From: Meghimatium bilineatum
Lineage: Eukaryota; Mollusca; Gastropoda; Stylommatophora; Philomycidae
DNA: 64,000 nt
Assembly: GCA_034231615.1 (NCBI GenBank)
Contig: CM067316.1
Location: 27,704,093 to 27,768,092, forward strand
Direction: 5' to 3'
The position numbers were made by a program, and so were the translations under genes. This document shows positions 43,400-55,699 of the stretch, in pieces (within the stretch, counting starts at the first letter, position 1; each line of letters begins with the position of its first letter). The notes under the pieces were generated by a model, which worked only from the letters and a program-made list of their open reading frames with translations, did no database searches and was not told where the DNA came from.

Positions 43400-45200
43400 A
43401 GGCAAACATGTTTTTTATCATCGACATCATCACGTGCCGTCTTCGCAACAACGGCTAGCTGCAATAAACCTCCAACATCCTCTGTTTTTTAGTGGCTGTA
43501 CTCTGCTAGAATGTAACCTGTGCATCTTGTAATATGTTTCTCTCACTTGTATATGCCTACCTCTTGCTCGCCTCCCTTCGACTTTACCCTCAAATAAGGT
43601 CTTCACCAAGGTGTCATGTCTTTTAATCTGTCAAAAATATTTCATTTTACCTGATCTTTATTTCACTTAATAATTCTTTTTCCGTATTAAATGTTGTTAG
43701 AACCTCTTTTTTTTTTTCTCTTTTCATGATGCTGTCCCTATTCGTCTATATATCCACATCTCAAAGGCATCAATTCTGCCCTAATTGTTTGTTTAGTGTC
43801 CATGTTTCTGAGCCATACATTAATATAGAATAGATGTCGCATTTTATAATTTTCATTTTTAACTTGTTTGTAATTTGTTTATATGTTACTATTTTCCTCA
43901 TGTTATTGAAGATATTTTTAGCAATTCATATTCTCCTTTCAACTTCTGTTTCACATCTGCAATTTGTGATTATGTGTCCAAGATATATATAGTGTTCTAC
44001 TTGTCGTATTATATCTCCATGTATATTTATATTCAGCTTCTGTTTTTGTGTGACTTTCCTGATTATCATAGTTTAAAAAAAAATATAGATACCCAGTCCA
44101 TATTCTTTGCGTGATTTATCGACCTCATCTATTAGTCTTTGTAGTTCCTGTTCACTTTCTGCTAAAACAACAATGTCATCTGCATAGGCCTATCTCAGGT
44201 TATTTATTATTTTTCCATTGATTTTGAGTTTTGGAATTCCTTCTATATGTTTAAATGTATTCTCTGTGTAGATATTAAATAGGCTGGGTGATAAAGTACA
44301 CCCTTGTCTTACCACTTTTCTTATTTCAATGTATGGTGAGTAGCTGTTTTCACACCTTATTGATGCAGTCTGTTCCCAATATATATTTCTAATCAGTCTG
44401 ATTTATTTTCCATCTATGCTTATTTCTTGAAGACATTTGATTAATTTTCCATGCTGGACTTTGTGAAAGGCCTTGCTGCAGTCTATCAAGCAAATATAGA
44501 TATTTGTGTGGACTTCTATATATTTATCTATCAATAGTCGGATACTAAGTATAGCTTCTTTGCTTCCTTTGTTTTTCCTAAAACCAAATTGTTCTTCGCC
44601 GACCTCAGTGTTTTTCTTGTTTTTAATTCTTTCATGTATTATCTTGAGTAATATTTTAGATTATAACTCATTAGACTTATTGTTCTATATTCTGTACAGT
44701 CCACAGCTCTGGGTTTTTTAGGTAGTGGTATGAATATTGATAATGTTAGGTCTTTAGATATGTGGTTTATTTCATATACGAGTATGTCATTGTAAAATTC
44801 CGTGATAGTATCCACACCTAATTCATTTATAGTTTTTATTATGTCTGCTGTGATGTTGTCGGAGCCCGCGGCTTTTCCACATTTTTTATTTTATAGATTT
44901 TATTTCGTTTTCTACTTCTGATATCAGTATCGCTGGTCCATCATTGTTGTGTATTGTAGCTCTTTGTTCCGTTGGTCGTCAAACAGTTCTGTCACATAAT
45001 CTGCCCATCATGTAAGTGCTTCTGTTTTATGAAATATAATTTGTCAAGTTTTATCTTTAATGCAGCCATCCCCATTTATACGATTTTTTCTTATTTGTAA
45101 TCTGTCTTATCTCCTTATGCATTACTTTTGTATTATGTTGTACTGACATGTTCTCTATTTCACTGTATTCTGTTTCTAGCCATTTCGCTGTTATAGACAG
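43400..45200 (-). mobile_element. LINE fam 1, longest copy, decayed
   Basis: Minus-strand order from 5' to 3': NTKVMHKEIRQITNKK (about 45140-45090), FGFRKNKGSKEAILSIRLLI (about 44590-44530), 'YICLIDCSKAFHKVQHGKLI' with motif A Asp (about 44505-44446), 'GCTLSPSLFNIYTENTF' (about 44305-44255), AYADDIVVLAESEQELQRLI with intact YADD (about 44190-44131), then the same post-palm blocks as the 30-kb copy and a 3' end at about 43420. Many frameshifts. The 5' endonuclease is missing. Confidence 0.8.
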
Positions 45201-45599
45201 CCACTATAAACATGAAAATATGTACCAGATGGCACACGAAAAAGACCTGGAGAAATTAGTAGGCATATACATGTGTAAAGCAATAAAGAAATTAATTACA
45301 CACTCCAATAAATATACACAGTAGCATTACATCGCTTGAATTTAGATAGCACTGGTTTCTTCCATATGCACCTTATTCGTTTCTTAAGGAACACAGATAG
45401 ATAGAAATGTGATTTTCAGCTCCTGTAGTTGTTCATATTAAGGTCCTCATTTCTAATGCCATCTATTCCTGGTGCTGTTTTTAAAAAAAAGAAACATTTT
45501 CAGTGCAACCTTTTTTTCTTCAAAAGAATTCTTTTGCAACGCTCTCTATATATTCCTGTTTTTTTTTTTTTCATTTTCGCTATTTTTTGTTATGTTATG
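45201..45599. other. No recognisable feature
   Basis: T-rich; nothing recognised. Confidence 0.5.
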
Positions 45600-46600
45600 T
45601 TCCTCCATAGGTGGCGCATAGGGCAGAAACCATAGCTTTCCATTTCTGTCTTTGTGTTGCCAGGTTTTTCAGTTCTTGCGTGTTTTTTAGGTTCATTGAC
45701 ATGCGATCTCTATAGTTCTTCCTATAGTTTCTCTAGGTCTCGCTTTTCTTCTTACTCCGTGTGGCACACAATATAGTGACTGATGGGGAATTCTTAGGCT
45801 GTTCATTCTGATAACATGGCCGATGTAAGTCGAACGCCTTTGTCTAATGAAGGAAAATATATAGGTTTGTTTGCTTTCCTCTCTTATAGTAGTGTTAGAT
45901 TTAAAGTCACTCCACTTAACATTCAGAATGGTACGTAGGCATTTGTTTTCGAAGGTCTCTTATCTGTGGCTTTTGTGGCTTTCCAATTTTCGCATCCATA
46001 TGATAGAATAGGGATGATGTTTAAGTTAATCAACCTTAGTTTTGTGGTGTTTCTTAGTGTGTTTGACGTCCAGATGTTACGAAGTTTATTGAAAGCACCC
46101 GCTGCAAGGGCAATACGGTGTAAAATTTCTTTTGATGTGTCTCCAACCAGTGCTAGATTGGTGCCTAAATATGTAAAATTGTTGACTTTTAATAATGAAA
46201 CATTTTGAATTTCTATGTTGTCGTTGGATCTCGTAAAATCTAGTATATGAGTTTTTGATGTGTTGATTTTCAGGCCTATCTGGTTTGAGTAGTGTTGGAG
46301 ATTGTCAAACTTAGATTGAGCATCTGTGTGGTTTGCGCTCAAAAGGGCCAGGTCATCTGCTTAGTCAAGATTCTCGAGAACGGTATTATTAATCAATTTT
46401 ATTCCTGTCAGCTCATTTTCAGTGCTCTTTCTCATGACCCAATCAATAGCGATGCAGAAAAGTAATGGGGACATGATGCATCCCTGTTTAACGCCTGTAA
46501 CAACTTGGAACCATTCGGACTTCTCAGTATTTTTTGTCCTATCTATTAATATGGTTAATACGCTAGGTTGTTTCCTGGTATTTGGATTTATCACTTTATT
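45600..46600 (-). mobile_element. LINE fam 5 copy, RT palm to C-terminus
   Basis: Frames 46594-46361 and 46342-45923 read VVTGVKQGCIMSPLLFCIAI, then the catalytic region interrupted as LD-stop-ADDLALLSAN (FADD lost to a TAA-type stop at the F position), INTSKTHILDFTRS, NFTYLGTNLALVGDTSKE, LINLNIIPILSYGCENWK. Downstream (45920-45600) are frame-broken C-terminal blocks, including HLHRPCYQNEQPKNS in altered frame. Related to 47343-48580. Confidence 0.8.
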
Positions 46601-47342
46601 TCTTCAACTGCAATATGTATTTCTTCCTCCATGTTCTGACTCTTGCACATGTTTATGACCTTTTTTCTTAATGTTTTGATATTCTGCCAAGTTATTTTCA
46701 CAAAAATGTACAGTATGATGTGTATGCACGACTCTTATGTTTTGTCCGTCATATGTCAGGTGAGGTGTGTGCTCTGGAATGCATCTGCGTTTAGCTGGAC
46801 CATTCATGAATTTATGTAGGCACCAAAAGAGCTTTAGTGACTTTTCATTGCAATCTTATGGCAAAAGTCCTTCCATCGTGTCTCCTTAGAAGATTTAGTA
46901 ATATTTTTTGAACATCTTGTCATCTTAAATGTCCTTTAATTGTAACACAAGAATAAGTTGAACATGTTCAATTTTTCTTTTTGTTTACCATTGTATATAT
47001 AGCGACCACTACCCATGTATTATATTAGTAGAAAAATAAATACGCATACAATAGAATCCTTGAGCTATGTCCTTCCATTACGATCGCACAGAAGCTAATA
47101 CTGAGAGCAAAATTTGACCAGAAAAGCGCAAATCAATCCAGGACAATGTGAGGGGTATTTTACATTAGCTTCTTTTGGCGAATGATGATTACGCATATGT
47201 AATCCATTTCTGATGATGAAATAAACATGTGAGCAGTTGCTTTTGATAGCATTTAGCCTTTCTGACAAAAGCACGTATTATACTAAGATGTGTAACTAAA
47301 AAACGCCTGGGGTCAAATAAGGTATCAAAGACATTCATTCAT
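46601..47342. other. No recognisable feature
   Basis: Minus-strand frame 46604-46807 has no domain. Nothing recognised. Confidence 0.5.
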
Positions 47343-48580
47343 TCATTTTCCTTTTGCGCTGAAGTTAGCGCATAGGGCAGAGGTCAGATCTCTCCAATTC
47401 TGTCTGTTCAAAGATATTCTGTGCAGTTCTTGAACAGCATGAATATTGGTTGATTTACTTTCTCTATGTATTGTTATTCTGAATGTTTCTTTTGGTCTAC
47501 CCCTTGCTCTTTTGCCTGTAGGTATCCATTCAAGAGATTGGTGGTGTATTCTGTTGGTGTCTGCGAGTAGGACATGCCCGATGTAGGACCAACGGCGTTT
47601 TATGATAACATCTGTGATGAAATTTTGATGTGTCTCTTCTCTGATTTTATCATTCGATTTGAATTCACTCCAATGGGTGTTAGTTATCCTACGAAGACAT
47701 TTGTTCTCGAAACTCAGTAATTTCTTTTCTGAAGGTAAAGAGCTTTTCCAGCTCTCACATCCATATGATAGCACTGGAATAACGCAGGAATTAAATAAGC
47801 GCATTTTCGTGCGTGTGCTGATTGACTTTGACTTCCAGATATTAGACAGTCTGTTAAATGCACTTGATGCTAGGGCAATGCGAGTTGTAATTTCTGTCAT
47901 GACATCACCGTCGAGTGTTAATTTGCGTCCTAGATAGGAGAATTTCTGTACTTTTTCAAGTTGTTGTCCATTTAAAGTAATTTCGTTAGGTGAATTGGTG
48001 AAGTCCATAATTTTTGTTTTTGCTGAATTGATTTGGATACCTATTTGTCATGCAATGAGTTTTAATCTATCAGTTTTTGTTTGTGCATCTTGATGGTTTT
48101 CACTCAATATTGCAAGATAATCGGCAAAATCCAGGTCTTCAAATGTTGTTTTATTTATCCATCTGATTCCTAAATTTGTGTTGGGTGTGCTTTTTCTCAT
48201 AGCCCAGTCAATTGCGATATTGAATAGTAATGGTGACATAGGGCAGCCTTGTTTAACACCAGTAATCACAGGGAACCATTCTGAATTGCCTTTTTCTGTT
48301 CTAACACAGCATTTTGAGTTGGTATAGAATGATTTTATCACATTTATATATTTATTTTGGAATCCATATATTTTTAAAATTTCCCAAAGCGATGGTCGAT
48401 GGATGCTGTCGAAGGCTTTTTGAAAATCAACGAAGTTTATTATGAGATTATATCTAAATTCTAGACATTCTTCTATTTATTGTTCTAAGAGTGAATATAT
48501 GGTCAAGGCAGGAAAGACCTGGTCTAAAGCCTGACTGCTCTTCTCTAAGTCTTTTGTCTAATCAAAGACATGGATGTTGG
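47343..48580 (-). mobile_element. LINE fam 5, best preserved copy
   Basis: Two long frames (48341-48048 and 48008-47343) separated by a single TGA. Order: QSGFRPGLSCLDHIFTL (about 48555-48500), 'FQKAFDSIHRPSLWEIL' (about 48425-48375), VITGVKQGCPMSPLLFNIAI, 'DLDFADYLAILSEN', 'MDFTNSPNEITLNGQQLE', FSYLGRKLTLDGDVMTEI, 'SCVIPVLSYGCESWKS', 'FENKCLRRITNTHWSEFKS', WSYIGHVLLADTNRI and IPTGKRARGRPKETF. The catalytic FADD is FADY, so the polymerase would be dead even without the stop. 5' truncated; ends NFSAKGK then stop. Confidence 0.88.
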
Positions 48581-48769
48581 AAAAAAGGAGGGGGGGGGGA
48601 GTAGGGTTATGGATACAAGTTTAGTACATGCACGGAGGCATTCCAGTGCGCTGATATTTCGGGATTACCGTGAGCTTTGTTGACTCATCCGCCCCGTCAC
48701 ATACGAGCAGGATTTATGCCCAAAAGGACAACGGCACAGTGCCCGCTTTGTCAACACTGGATTATTTAA
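48581..48769. other. No recognisable feature
   Basis: Includes a short G-run at about 48592. Confidence 0.4.
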
Positions 48770-49080
48770 TAGAAGATGCAAGTAAGAAATTGAGACACGA
48801 ATAGAGATAATTTCATGGAAAGAGACGAAAACAAATAAACAGAGGTTATGACAACATTGCGCGAGAAAAAGAAACTTTTACAAGAAATGAGAATCAAACG
48901 ATTGTGTACATATTAAAAAAACATTATGACTCCTTGTTGAAGACCTTTGAGGGGAGAGAAGAAAGAGGCAGGAAGCCATACAATGGGAGGAACATCACGA
49001 GATGGTCATATTAAAGTCATAAGGATGTTAAAAGTCCATTAACTTTCGATGCGGAGATGACACCAGATGAAAAAAATAAT
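48770..49080 (+). mobile_element. LINE fam 1 3' fragment, very decayed
   Basis: AAAGAGACGAAAACAAATAA, GAGAAAAAGAAACTTTTACA, CATTATGACTCCTTGTTGAA, GAGGAACATCACGAGATGG match the 3' coding end of LINE fam 1 at DNA level with many changes. Confidence 0.6.
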
Positions 49081-49992
49081 GATTATCAATTCAACTATCA
49101 GTTTATATAAAAAAGACATTTAAAAATAATTTAGTAATAGTAATATTAAAGTTATCTTGATTGCATTTAAATAAAGTGTTGATCATAAATTACGTCAACA
49201 ATATTTTCCAGTTGTTGATACTTTCACATTACCACTGTTTGTCCAGTTTGAATTCTGAAAATTCTGGTAACTACGCTTCTACGGGATGGGGTAGCTAGTC
49301 TCAAGTTCAACCCCCCCCCCCCCGACAACTTACAAAAAAAGTGGGTGTGTCTTATATGTAGCAATTTTAAGACAAATAATCCGGAGTGTATTTTGAAGTA
49401 ACACCGCTCAACCATTTTTGAAGCATCACTTGTATTTTGAACGATTCAACCTTTCGCAATTCATGGCAGTTATTAGCGGAAGTCAATGAGAGAAATATAT
49501 TAATACATCTACATCAGCAAAACAGAATCAACAAAAATTTTACAGAAGCAAATGTGCCCAACATACATTTAGTTTGTGATTTATATAAGTTGTAAGATTT
49601 GTGTAGTTGAAATTTAAGCGCGATTATGATAATAGTTGTGCTTTGCCAAAGTTGACAATTTGACATTCCCTATGATAGATTCATAGAAGAATCGTGACAA
49701 GTAGAATAGTTTTTGGATTTGACTTAGCCGTCATCATAGTGATGATGTGATAGTATTTCCCGTGGCTTTGCGTGGAGTATAATTTTAATGTTAATCACAA
49801 TTCATATTTGATGTAAGCAATAACTGCGTGCCTTGCATAGAAGCACGTTTTAAAACTGGTAGGATTGTGACCGTATTAAATTGAATTGTATCTCCATACT
49901 TGGAGCATTCGTTAAATAAAAAAGTAAAGTTATAAGATCCTGAACACTACATTTGATAGTCAAAGTGCAGTCACTGACCACCTAACATCAAT
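49081..49992. other. Upstream region of the host gene; no promoter element called
   Basis: Contains a C-run (about 49308-49322). The last 150 bp before the start codon have no clear TATA box or initiator that I would defend. Confidence 0.4.
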
Positions 49993-50101
49993 ATGGCGGC
50001 ACACACTTCTATACTTGTGATAACAGGCTGTTTCTACACCCTATTGTGCATTCATTCAGTGTCTGCTGTTCAAAGAGGAAAATTGTATGCCTTTTTTCAA
50101 A
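49993..50101 (+). CDS. Exon 1 of an EGF/laminin-G protein gene: signal peptide
   Basis: The ATG at 49993 in the context ATCAATATGG opens 36 codons plus one base, ending at the strong donor AAA|GTAAGTATG (GT at 50102). The peptide MAAHTSILVITGCFYTLL + CIHSVSA is a classic secretion signal: short N-region, hydrophobic core, and a V-S-A cleavage site before VQRGKLYAFFQ. The exon ends in phase 1, compatible with the EGF exon at 56133: the split codon would be A+AT (Asn). That this exon belongs to the same gene as the EGF and laminin-G exons is inferred from strand, order and phase. A further unseen exon in the 6-kb intron is possible. Confidence 0.65.
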
Positions 50102-50482
50102 GTAAGTATGAATAAACTATATTTTTACTATATGGATGTAAATTAGTGCCTATTGTCTTTCTCCAAATGATTTCCCCGCTTTTTCCACTAGACTTAACAC
50201 TTAACTTCAGGGCAACAATTGAAAAACTCATTTGAATAGGTATTTTGACAAAATTTTCAAGAAAATGCTACAGTGCACAACATTAAAAATACTGTAGTTA
50301 GATACTAGATACTATCTTAGATAGCCCTTGAAAATTGAAATTCAATGATACCTCAACCAAGTCTGTACGCCAATACTGAAAAAAGTTATACATTTTTTCC
50401 GAATTAATTTGACATCAAAATAATTTACTGTATCATGTAAATTAATAATAATAATAATATAGGAAAGTATAAATAAAACTTC

Positions 50483-51104
50483 GGTTGAATCCTAGTTTAA
50501 TAGCACACTGTTGTCACGGATTTCCGTGTAACACCAATAAAATTATCGAAAGTAATGGATGCCATGACGTCACATCTCTGACACAAATGACATCTCAAGC
50601 GTCAACTTGAATTATAAGTTATAATTACAATTTTGATAACTACTTTATTATTTCATTTATAACTGATCCTAACCCATACCACCATCCCTAATGTAAATAC
50701 TAATATGAAATGAATATGCCTGGCTGAATCCTAGTTTGATTCTCCACTGTAACCTTTGGTCTACTTTCGAGGTGTATTCTGACCTTTGTTGTGTGATTTG
50801 GCAAGCGTAAGATTAAGTACTTAGACTAAGGTTAGGATTAGAAATAATATTTCTAATGTATACACGCACCTCGCTCCATGTATATCACGCAGAAATACTC
50901 ATCGCTCAGTACAAATCATAGGAAATTTTTTAAAAATTATATAAATTTGAAAAGAAACAAGAGTATGATAATAAGTTCGTCTGTGTGAACTCAGTGATTG
51001 TCGGGATGTGACATCACGGCAGCCATATTTCATTGGTGTTACAAGGAACTTTGTGACAACAGTGTGCTATTTATAGCACAAGTGACTTCAACTAGGATTC
51101 AACC
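50483..51104. mobile_element. MITE-M element a (outer inverted pair)
   Basis: Left end GGTTGAATCCTAGTTTAATA + GCACACTGTTGTCACGG pairs with the right end (reverse complement GGTTGAATCCTAGTTGAAG ... GCACACTGTTGTCACAAAG). The right arm has about 18 extra bases. The interior matches 35355-35575. Confidence 0.8.
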
Positions 51105-51213
51105 ATATACCTTAATTTTAAATACAAATTTTACTAATCACGCTGCAAAGGTCAGGTAATACCTCGAAAGTAGAACAAAGGTCACAGTGGAGAATCAAAC
51201 TAGGATTCAGCCA
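50727..51213. mobile_element. MITE-M element b, interleaved with a
   Basis: GGCTGAATCCTAGTTTGATT + CTCCACTGTAACCTTTGG (50727-50764) pairs with the reverse complement of 51140-51213. Its arms lie one inside and one outside element a, so the two pairs interlock rather than nest. Confidence 0.8.
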
Positions 51214-52220
51214 AAACTTGTGACTGTGACCACAAAATGTAGCTGAGCTGATAATTTCTTTCTAAATTATCTTTGTTATTTTCAGTAATACAACACACAA
51301 ACTATACTATACATTTTTTTCCCCGCGAAGACAAGATACATCTGTTGATCCCATTTCTGTAATTTTCAGAAGCACACACAACAAATTAATATTCAATATA
51401 GCAGCTAATTTGCATATTAAAAAAATAAAAATTAATTATATAGCTATTAAATATATTTAAATACCACAGAAAATGTATATTCTTGTGTTCAAAAAGGCAA
51501 GAAGCATCAGCTTCATGTCCTGAAGCCTGGAAAACACTGCCGAAAATCCCGCCCCCCCCCTAACTACAGGCTTGCATGTGCCCTCATTGCATCTACAAAT
51601 CTCTTGTTTGCCATCTTGCTCAGACTAAGGGCCCAATTCCTAATAAAAGAAGAAAACAAAAATGATGTAAACAAATTTGTCAAATATATTACTTAAGTAA
51701 ATGTATAATATTATTAAAATACAACATCGCCAAATTTGTTTGGAAATACCGTAGGCCTATATTATATGTTATAGGCATTCTATAACATCTTTTCTCTAGT
51801 TTTAAGCAAATTATTTTATTATAAAGTACAGATTTGCACCAATCTTATCTCTCTTTTGAAGGACCAGTGGTTGTCTTCCCTCTATCTAGAATTTGCCCCA
51901 GGTTCTATGAGTCATAACCAAAATATGTTATGGCTCTCTTCTTGTAAGCCCTATTTTTAGCAGAAACACAGATTATTGATTTAAGCCTTGTGTGAGGTAT
52001 TTTATAGCATCTGTTGCAGCAGAGAGAATTGGAGCACTGTTTTGTCATGTTCAGTCATTTGTATTTGTTACATTAACTTCAAGTTTGTCATTACTATCAT
52101 GAGACACCAGCTATGTGTAAAACAAAATTAATAATGACACAAAACTGCAAAGAATCTGTTTATGCTCAGAATGTTTCTACACTACCTTCTGCCCATTAAT
52201 ACCTTTCTTGTTATATCAGT
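51214..52220. other. Intron sequence, nothing recognised
   Basis: A+T-rich, short poly-C at about 51550. Confidence 0.5.
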
Positions 52221-52915
52221 CTCCTGTTACTAAGTCCTGTTACGATTGTTGTCCAATACTCCAAATGGCTACCTGAATGTGGACATTTGTCAACATTTGG
52301 TTTATATCTGTTGTTATATCGGTCTCCTGTTACTAAGTCTTGTACCTATGTTTGTTTATCTGTCTCCTGTTACTACATCTTGTACCTATGTTTGTTGTAT
52401 AGGTCTCCTGTTACTAAGTCTTGTACCTATATTTGTTTATCTGTCTCCTGTTACTAAGTCTTGTACCTATGTTTGTAGTATCAGTCTCCTGTTACTAAGT
52501 CTTGTACCTATGTTTGTAGTATCAGTCTCCTGTTGCTAAGTCTTATACCTATATTTGTTTATCGGTCTCCTGTTACTACATCTTGTAGTATCAACCTCCT
52601 GTTGCTAAGTCTTGTACCTATGTTTGTTGTATCAGTCTCCTGTTACTAAGTCTTGTACCTAAGTTTATTTTATCGGTCTCCTGTTACCAAGTCTTGTACC
52701 TATGTTTGTAGTATCAGTCTCCTGTTACTACATTTTGTACCTATGTTTATTGTATCGGTCTCCTGTTACTAAGTCTTGTACCTATGTTTGTTGTATAGGT
52801 CTTCTGTTACTAAGTCTTGTACCTATGTTTATTGTATCAGTCTCCTGTTACTAAGTCTTGTACCTATGTTTATTGTATCAGTCTCCTGTTACTAAGTCTT
52901 GTACCTATGTTTGTG
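52221..52915. repeat. About 41-bp minisatellite, roughly 15 units
   Basis: CAGTCTCCTGTTACTAAGTC + TTGTACCTATGTTTGTTGTA, with variants at the junction (TGTTTATCTG, TGTAGTATCAG, TACATC). The 97-codon open frame over it is a repeat artefact. Confidence 0.93.
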
Positions 52916-53574
52916 GTATCATATGATTTGGATATGTTATTTGCTTGTGTGTCAGTGTTTTGTTGTATACAACCAAAATGGTGAATGTGGACTAATGCAT
53001 ACAAAGAACTTAACAGTGTGAAGGCCTAGCTGTAGAAAACATGGCTCCTCAAATTCCTCTTCGTAAATGAAAGTATTTATTTCATCATTAAATATTATCA
53101 ACATCTCCCTCAAACCCCATAAGTTTATCTACAGTAATGCAACACTAAAGCTTTAAAAATTGTCTTGGTTTGAATCATAATCTGTGAAGAATTAGCGAAA
53201 AATGATGACACTGAAGTTAAGTCTACACAGACCAACTTGCAATCGTGAAAAGATTTAATAAATTACGACTGTGTATTTAAATCGCTTCGGAAAATTAAGG
53301 GACAATCATTTACTACACACTTACTATAAGAGCATGATGGGAAATAATCATGGACGATTGTTGTCCATGACTACAAATGGCTACCTGAATGTAGACATTG
53401 GGTTTATATCGCTAGATTACATTTGTGAACATTTATAGAATTTGGATTGCTACATGTTAATATTAACACCAGAAGAACAACTACATCAATATATAAATAG
53501 ACTGCACATAACATGTAGGGACTTTAACTAACATGAAAATAAATGGGAAATAAAAGGTAATGTCAATAGCAAAA
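52916..53574. other. Intron sequence, nothing recognised
   Basis: A phrase from 52250 (TTGTTGTCCA...CAAATGGCTACCTGAATGT) recurs at 53358-53395, suggesting a small duplication. No exon seen. Confidence 0.5.
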
Positions 53575-54347
53575 ACAGAAAGAAACAATGTTTTCATCAA
53601 TGACCAATAATTTAAACAAGGTGAAAGAAATCGCTTATCTTGGAAGCATCATTTCATCAAATGGGAAAAACACCAAAGAAATCCAAGATAGATGCGATAT
53701 AGCATACTAAATCTCCCAATGAAGGCAGACGTGTGGGGCCATTGGCACAAATAAAACAGTGACAATGCATTTCCATTCTCTGGACGACATCCTGCTAGAA
53801 ATCTAGTAGGACCATTGTCTTGCTACAAGAGAGATCCAGCAGGAGTTTGAGGATGAACATTGAAGAAGATCTGTCATATAGGGTGGATGTTCCCTATAAT
53901 TAAAACAAATGTGAACATGAACACCAAAACTGCACTATATAAAACAATCATTATACCATCACTATCCTACCAATGGCAAACATGGACACTAACATCAAAA
54001 GCCAAAAGAAAACTTGTCACAACAGATATGACTTGTCTAAGTAGAATTCTCGTAGTAACAATAAGAGATAGAATCAGAAATGAGAACAACAGCTGACTAA
54101 CAAACACAATGCCAATCCTGGATTATATCAGAAAACAACAGATTAAGTGGTTTCCACATGCTTCTAGACTACCATCAGACAGTGCTTCTCAAAAGGCATT
54201 ACTATACAGGCATGGTGGATACAAAGCCATGGACAGACCATGGAAACGATGGATTACAGAAAAGAATAGTCAATGAATACAAATATATATGAAGCCTGCA
54301 AAAAAAAGCCATCTCCAGAGACCTCTTCTACCCTTGATGTTGCAAGG
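53575..54347 (+). mobile_element. LINE fam 3 fragment, split by a SINE
   Basis: Reads KVKEIAYLGSIISSNGKNTK (about 53620-53679), then a SINE-B (53730-53870), then NMNTKTALYKTIIIPSLSY, TDMTCLSRILVVTIRDRIRN, MPILDYIRKQQIKWF and KALLYRHGGYKAMDRP. It ends near TTCTACCCTTGATGTTGC. The same blocks occur at 61380-61795 and 19020. Confidence 0.8.
53730..53870 (+). mobile_element. SINE-B 3' module inside a LINE
   Basis: GGGCCATTGGCACAAATAAA, CATTTCCATTCTCTGGACGA, CATCCTGCTAGAAATCTAGT, AGGACCATTGTCTTGCTACA, AGCAGGAGTTTGAGGATGAA and a GAAGAAG end. Target duplication not clear. Confidence 0.85.
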
Positions 54348-54594
54348 CATCATCATCAGGTGCCATTCCTGCTGGCATAGGTGGTCATGGATCTCCACAG
54401 TTCTTCATCTCCAGTATTATGTATCAAGATAGTTGTTTCCATGCAGTGCCAGGTCATTAAACTATCTTATATTTTCTCACTTTGTTGCCCTCTGTCTCTC
54501 TTGCCTTCAGTCTAGCTTGTAACTATGTTCTCCAAACCGCCATGTCTCATAAAGTGGCCAAAATATGAAGATTATCTTTTATTCATAAAGGAAC
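54348..54594 (-). mobile_element. LINE fam 4 3' end inserted in LINE fam 3
   Basis: Minus strand: HFMRHGGLENIV, DRGQQSEKI, WHCMETTILIHNTGDEELWR + SMTTYA, then an ATGATGATG tail at 54348. After it, ATAAAGCGAAAAGAAAA resumes the fam 3 3' end, which is continuous at 61770-61795. Confidence 0.8.
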
Positions 54595-55699
54595 ATAAAG
54601 CGAAAAGAAAAGGAAGCTACAGGAACTGTTAGGTGGGGGTTGTCAGTTCACTTCCATGCTATGTTTACCTTCTTAACTCACGTATCAGTACCCATTTACA
54701 GCTGGTCGACTGGTCATGCCAGGTAAGAAATTACGCCTCAAATATTTTTAGATCGGACGGGGTTTCGAACCTGGCATATTGTAACACCAGAAATATCCTT
54801 AAGGATATGATGAGGGGTTTCCGCTATTTTGCTGAAATCTTCTTTTTCTTTCTTTCTGAAGGAAACAATTGATCTGGATGCTTTTTTTATAGGCATCCAT
54901 TTATTTTTTCCTTGGGAAGCTAAGAAGAGGAAGATCTCCACAAAATGGCAGTGACTTTTCATTGAATTCTTAAGAATACCTCCATAGCTAAGGGGTTAAT
55001 AAGCGATCTCACTATCGGTTATTCTTCCGCACTCTGTCCAATGTCATGTACTATTAATAATAAATTATTTAGACAGGATTTCTAGATATTTGCAAAACTG
55101 CTGAATTATGTGTTGTTCACGGAGCATGAAATGTTATAATAAATCTATATTCGTATTGTATCATTAGTTCTAGATGTTTCCAACATCACAAATGACTGCT
55201 GAGTCATGCTTTATTTACGGCATGTAACAAATATTATCTTAGATCTAGGGTATACATGTTTACATTGTGTACATACTTACATCTAAACAATTGCACATAA
55301 CGAATGTCAGTTGAATCATGAGTTATTCACAAAACATGAAGTTTTGTAATAAATATTATTAGGCCCTGGTATATGCGATTTGTATTATATCATTGGTACT
55401 ATAATTTGTACATTATCAACATCATGAATTCTCACTGAATCATGTGTTGTTTACATTTTTTTAAATATCAGTGCTTATTAATATCAGTAATTATTAAAAC
55501 TTATTCTTGCTGCAGTGACTGATATTTGATAGGTTTTTTTAAAGGTGCTAAAGAGACTTGTGTTGCATATAATAAAAAGCATGCTAGTAATACAATATAG
55601 ATAATATATTTTCAAAAGGAAATAAAGTATTTTGATATACATCCTACTCGCTAAAGTGAAGCTGTCATTTAAAAAAATGATAGATTGGTAAAAAAATAT
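54595..55699. other. Intron sequence; possible unclassified SINE
   Basis: The minus strand at 54780-54750 holds CAGGTTCGAAACCCCG, a possible box B, but no box A partner was found. Otherwise nothing recognised. Confidence 0.35.

Noticed and set aside
49843..49992. Core promoter of the EGF/laminin-G gene
   Set aside because: No TATA box, initiator or other element stands out from the A+T-rich background.
52246..52539. 97-codon hydrophobic frame resembling a membrane protein
   Set aside because: It is the 41-bp minisatellite read in frame.
54700..54800. tRNA-like box B on the minus strand
   Set aside because: Only one promoter box is convincing and no second copy was found.
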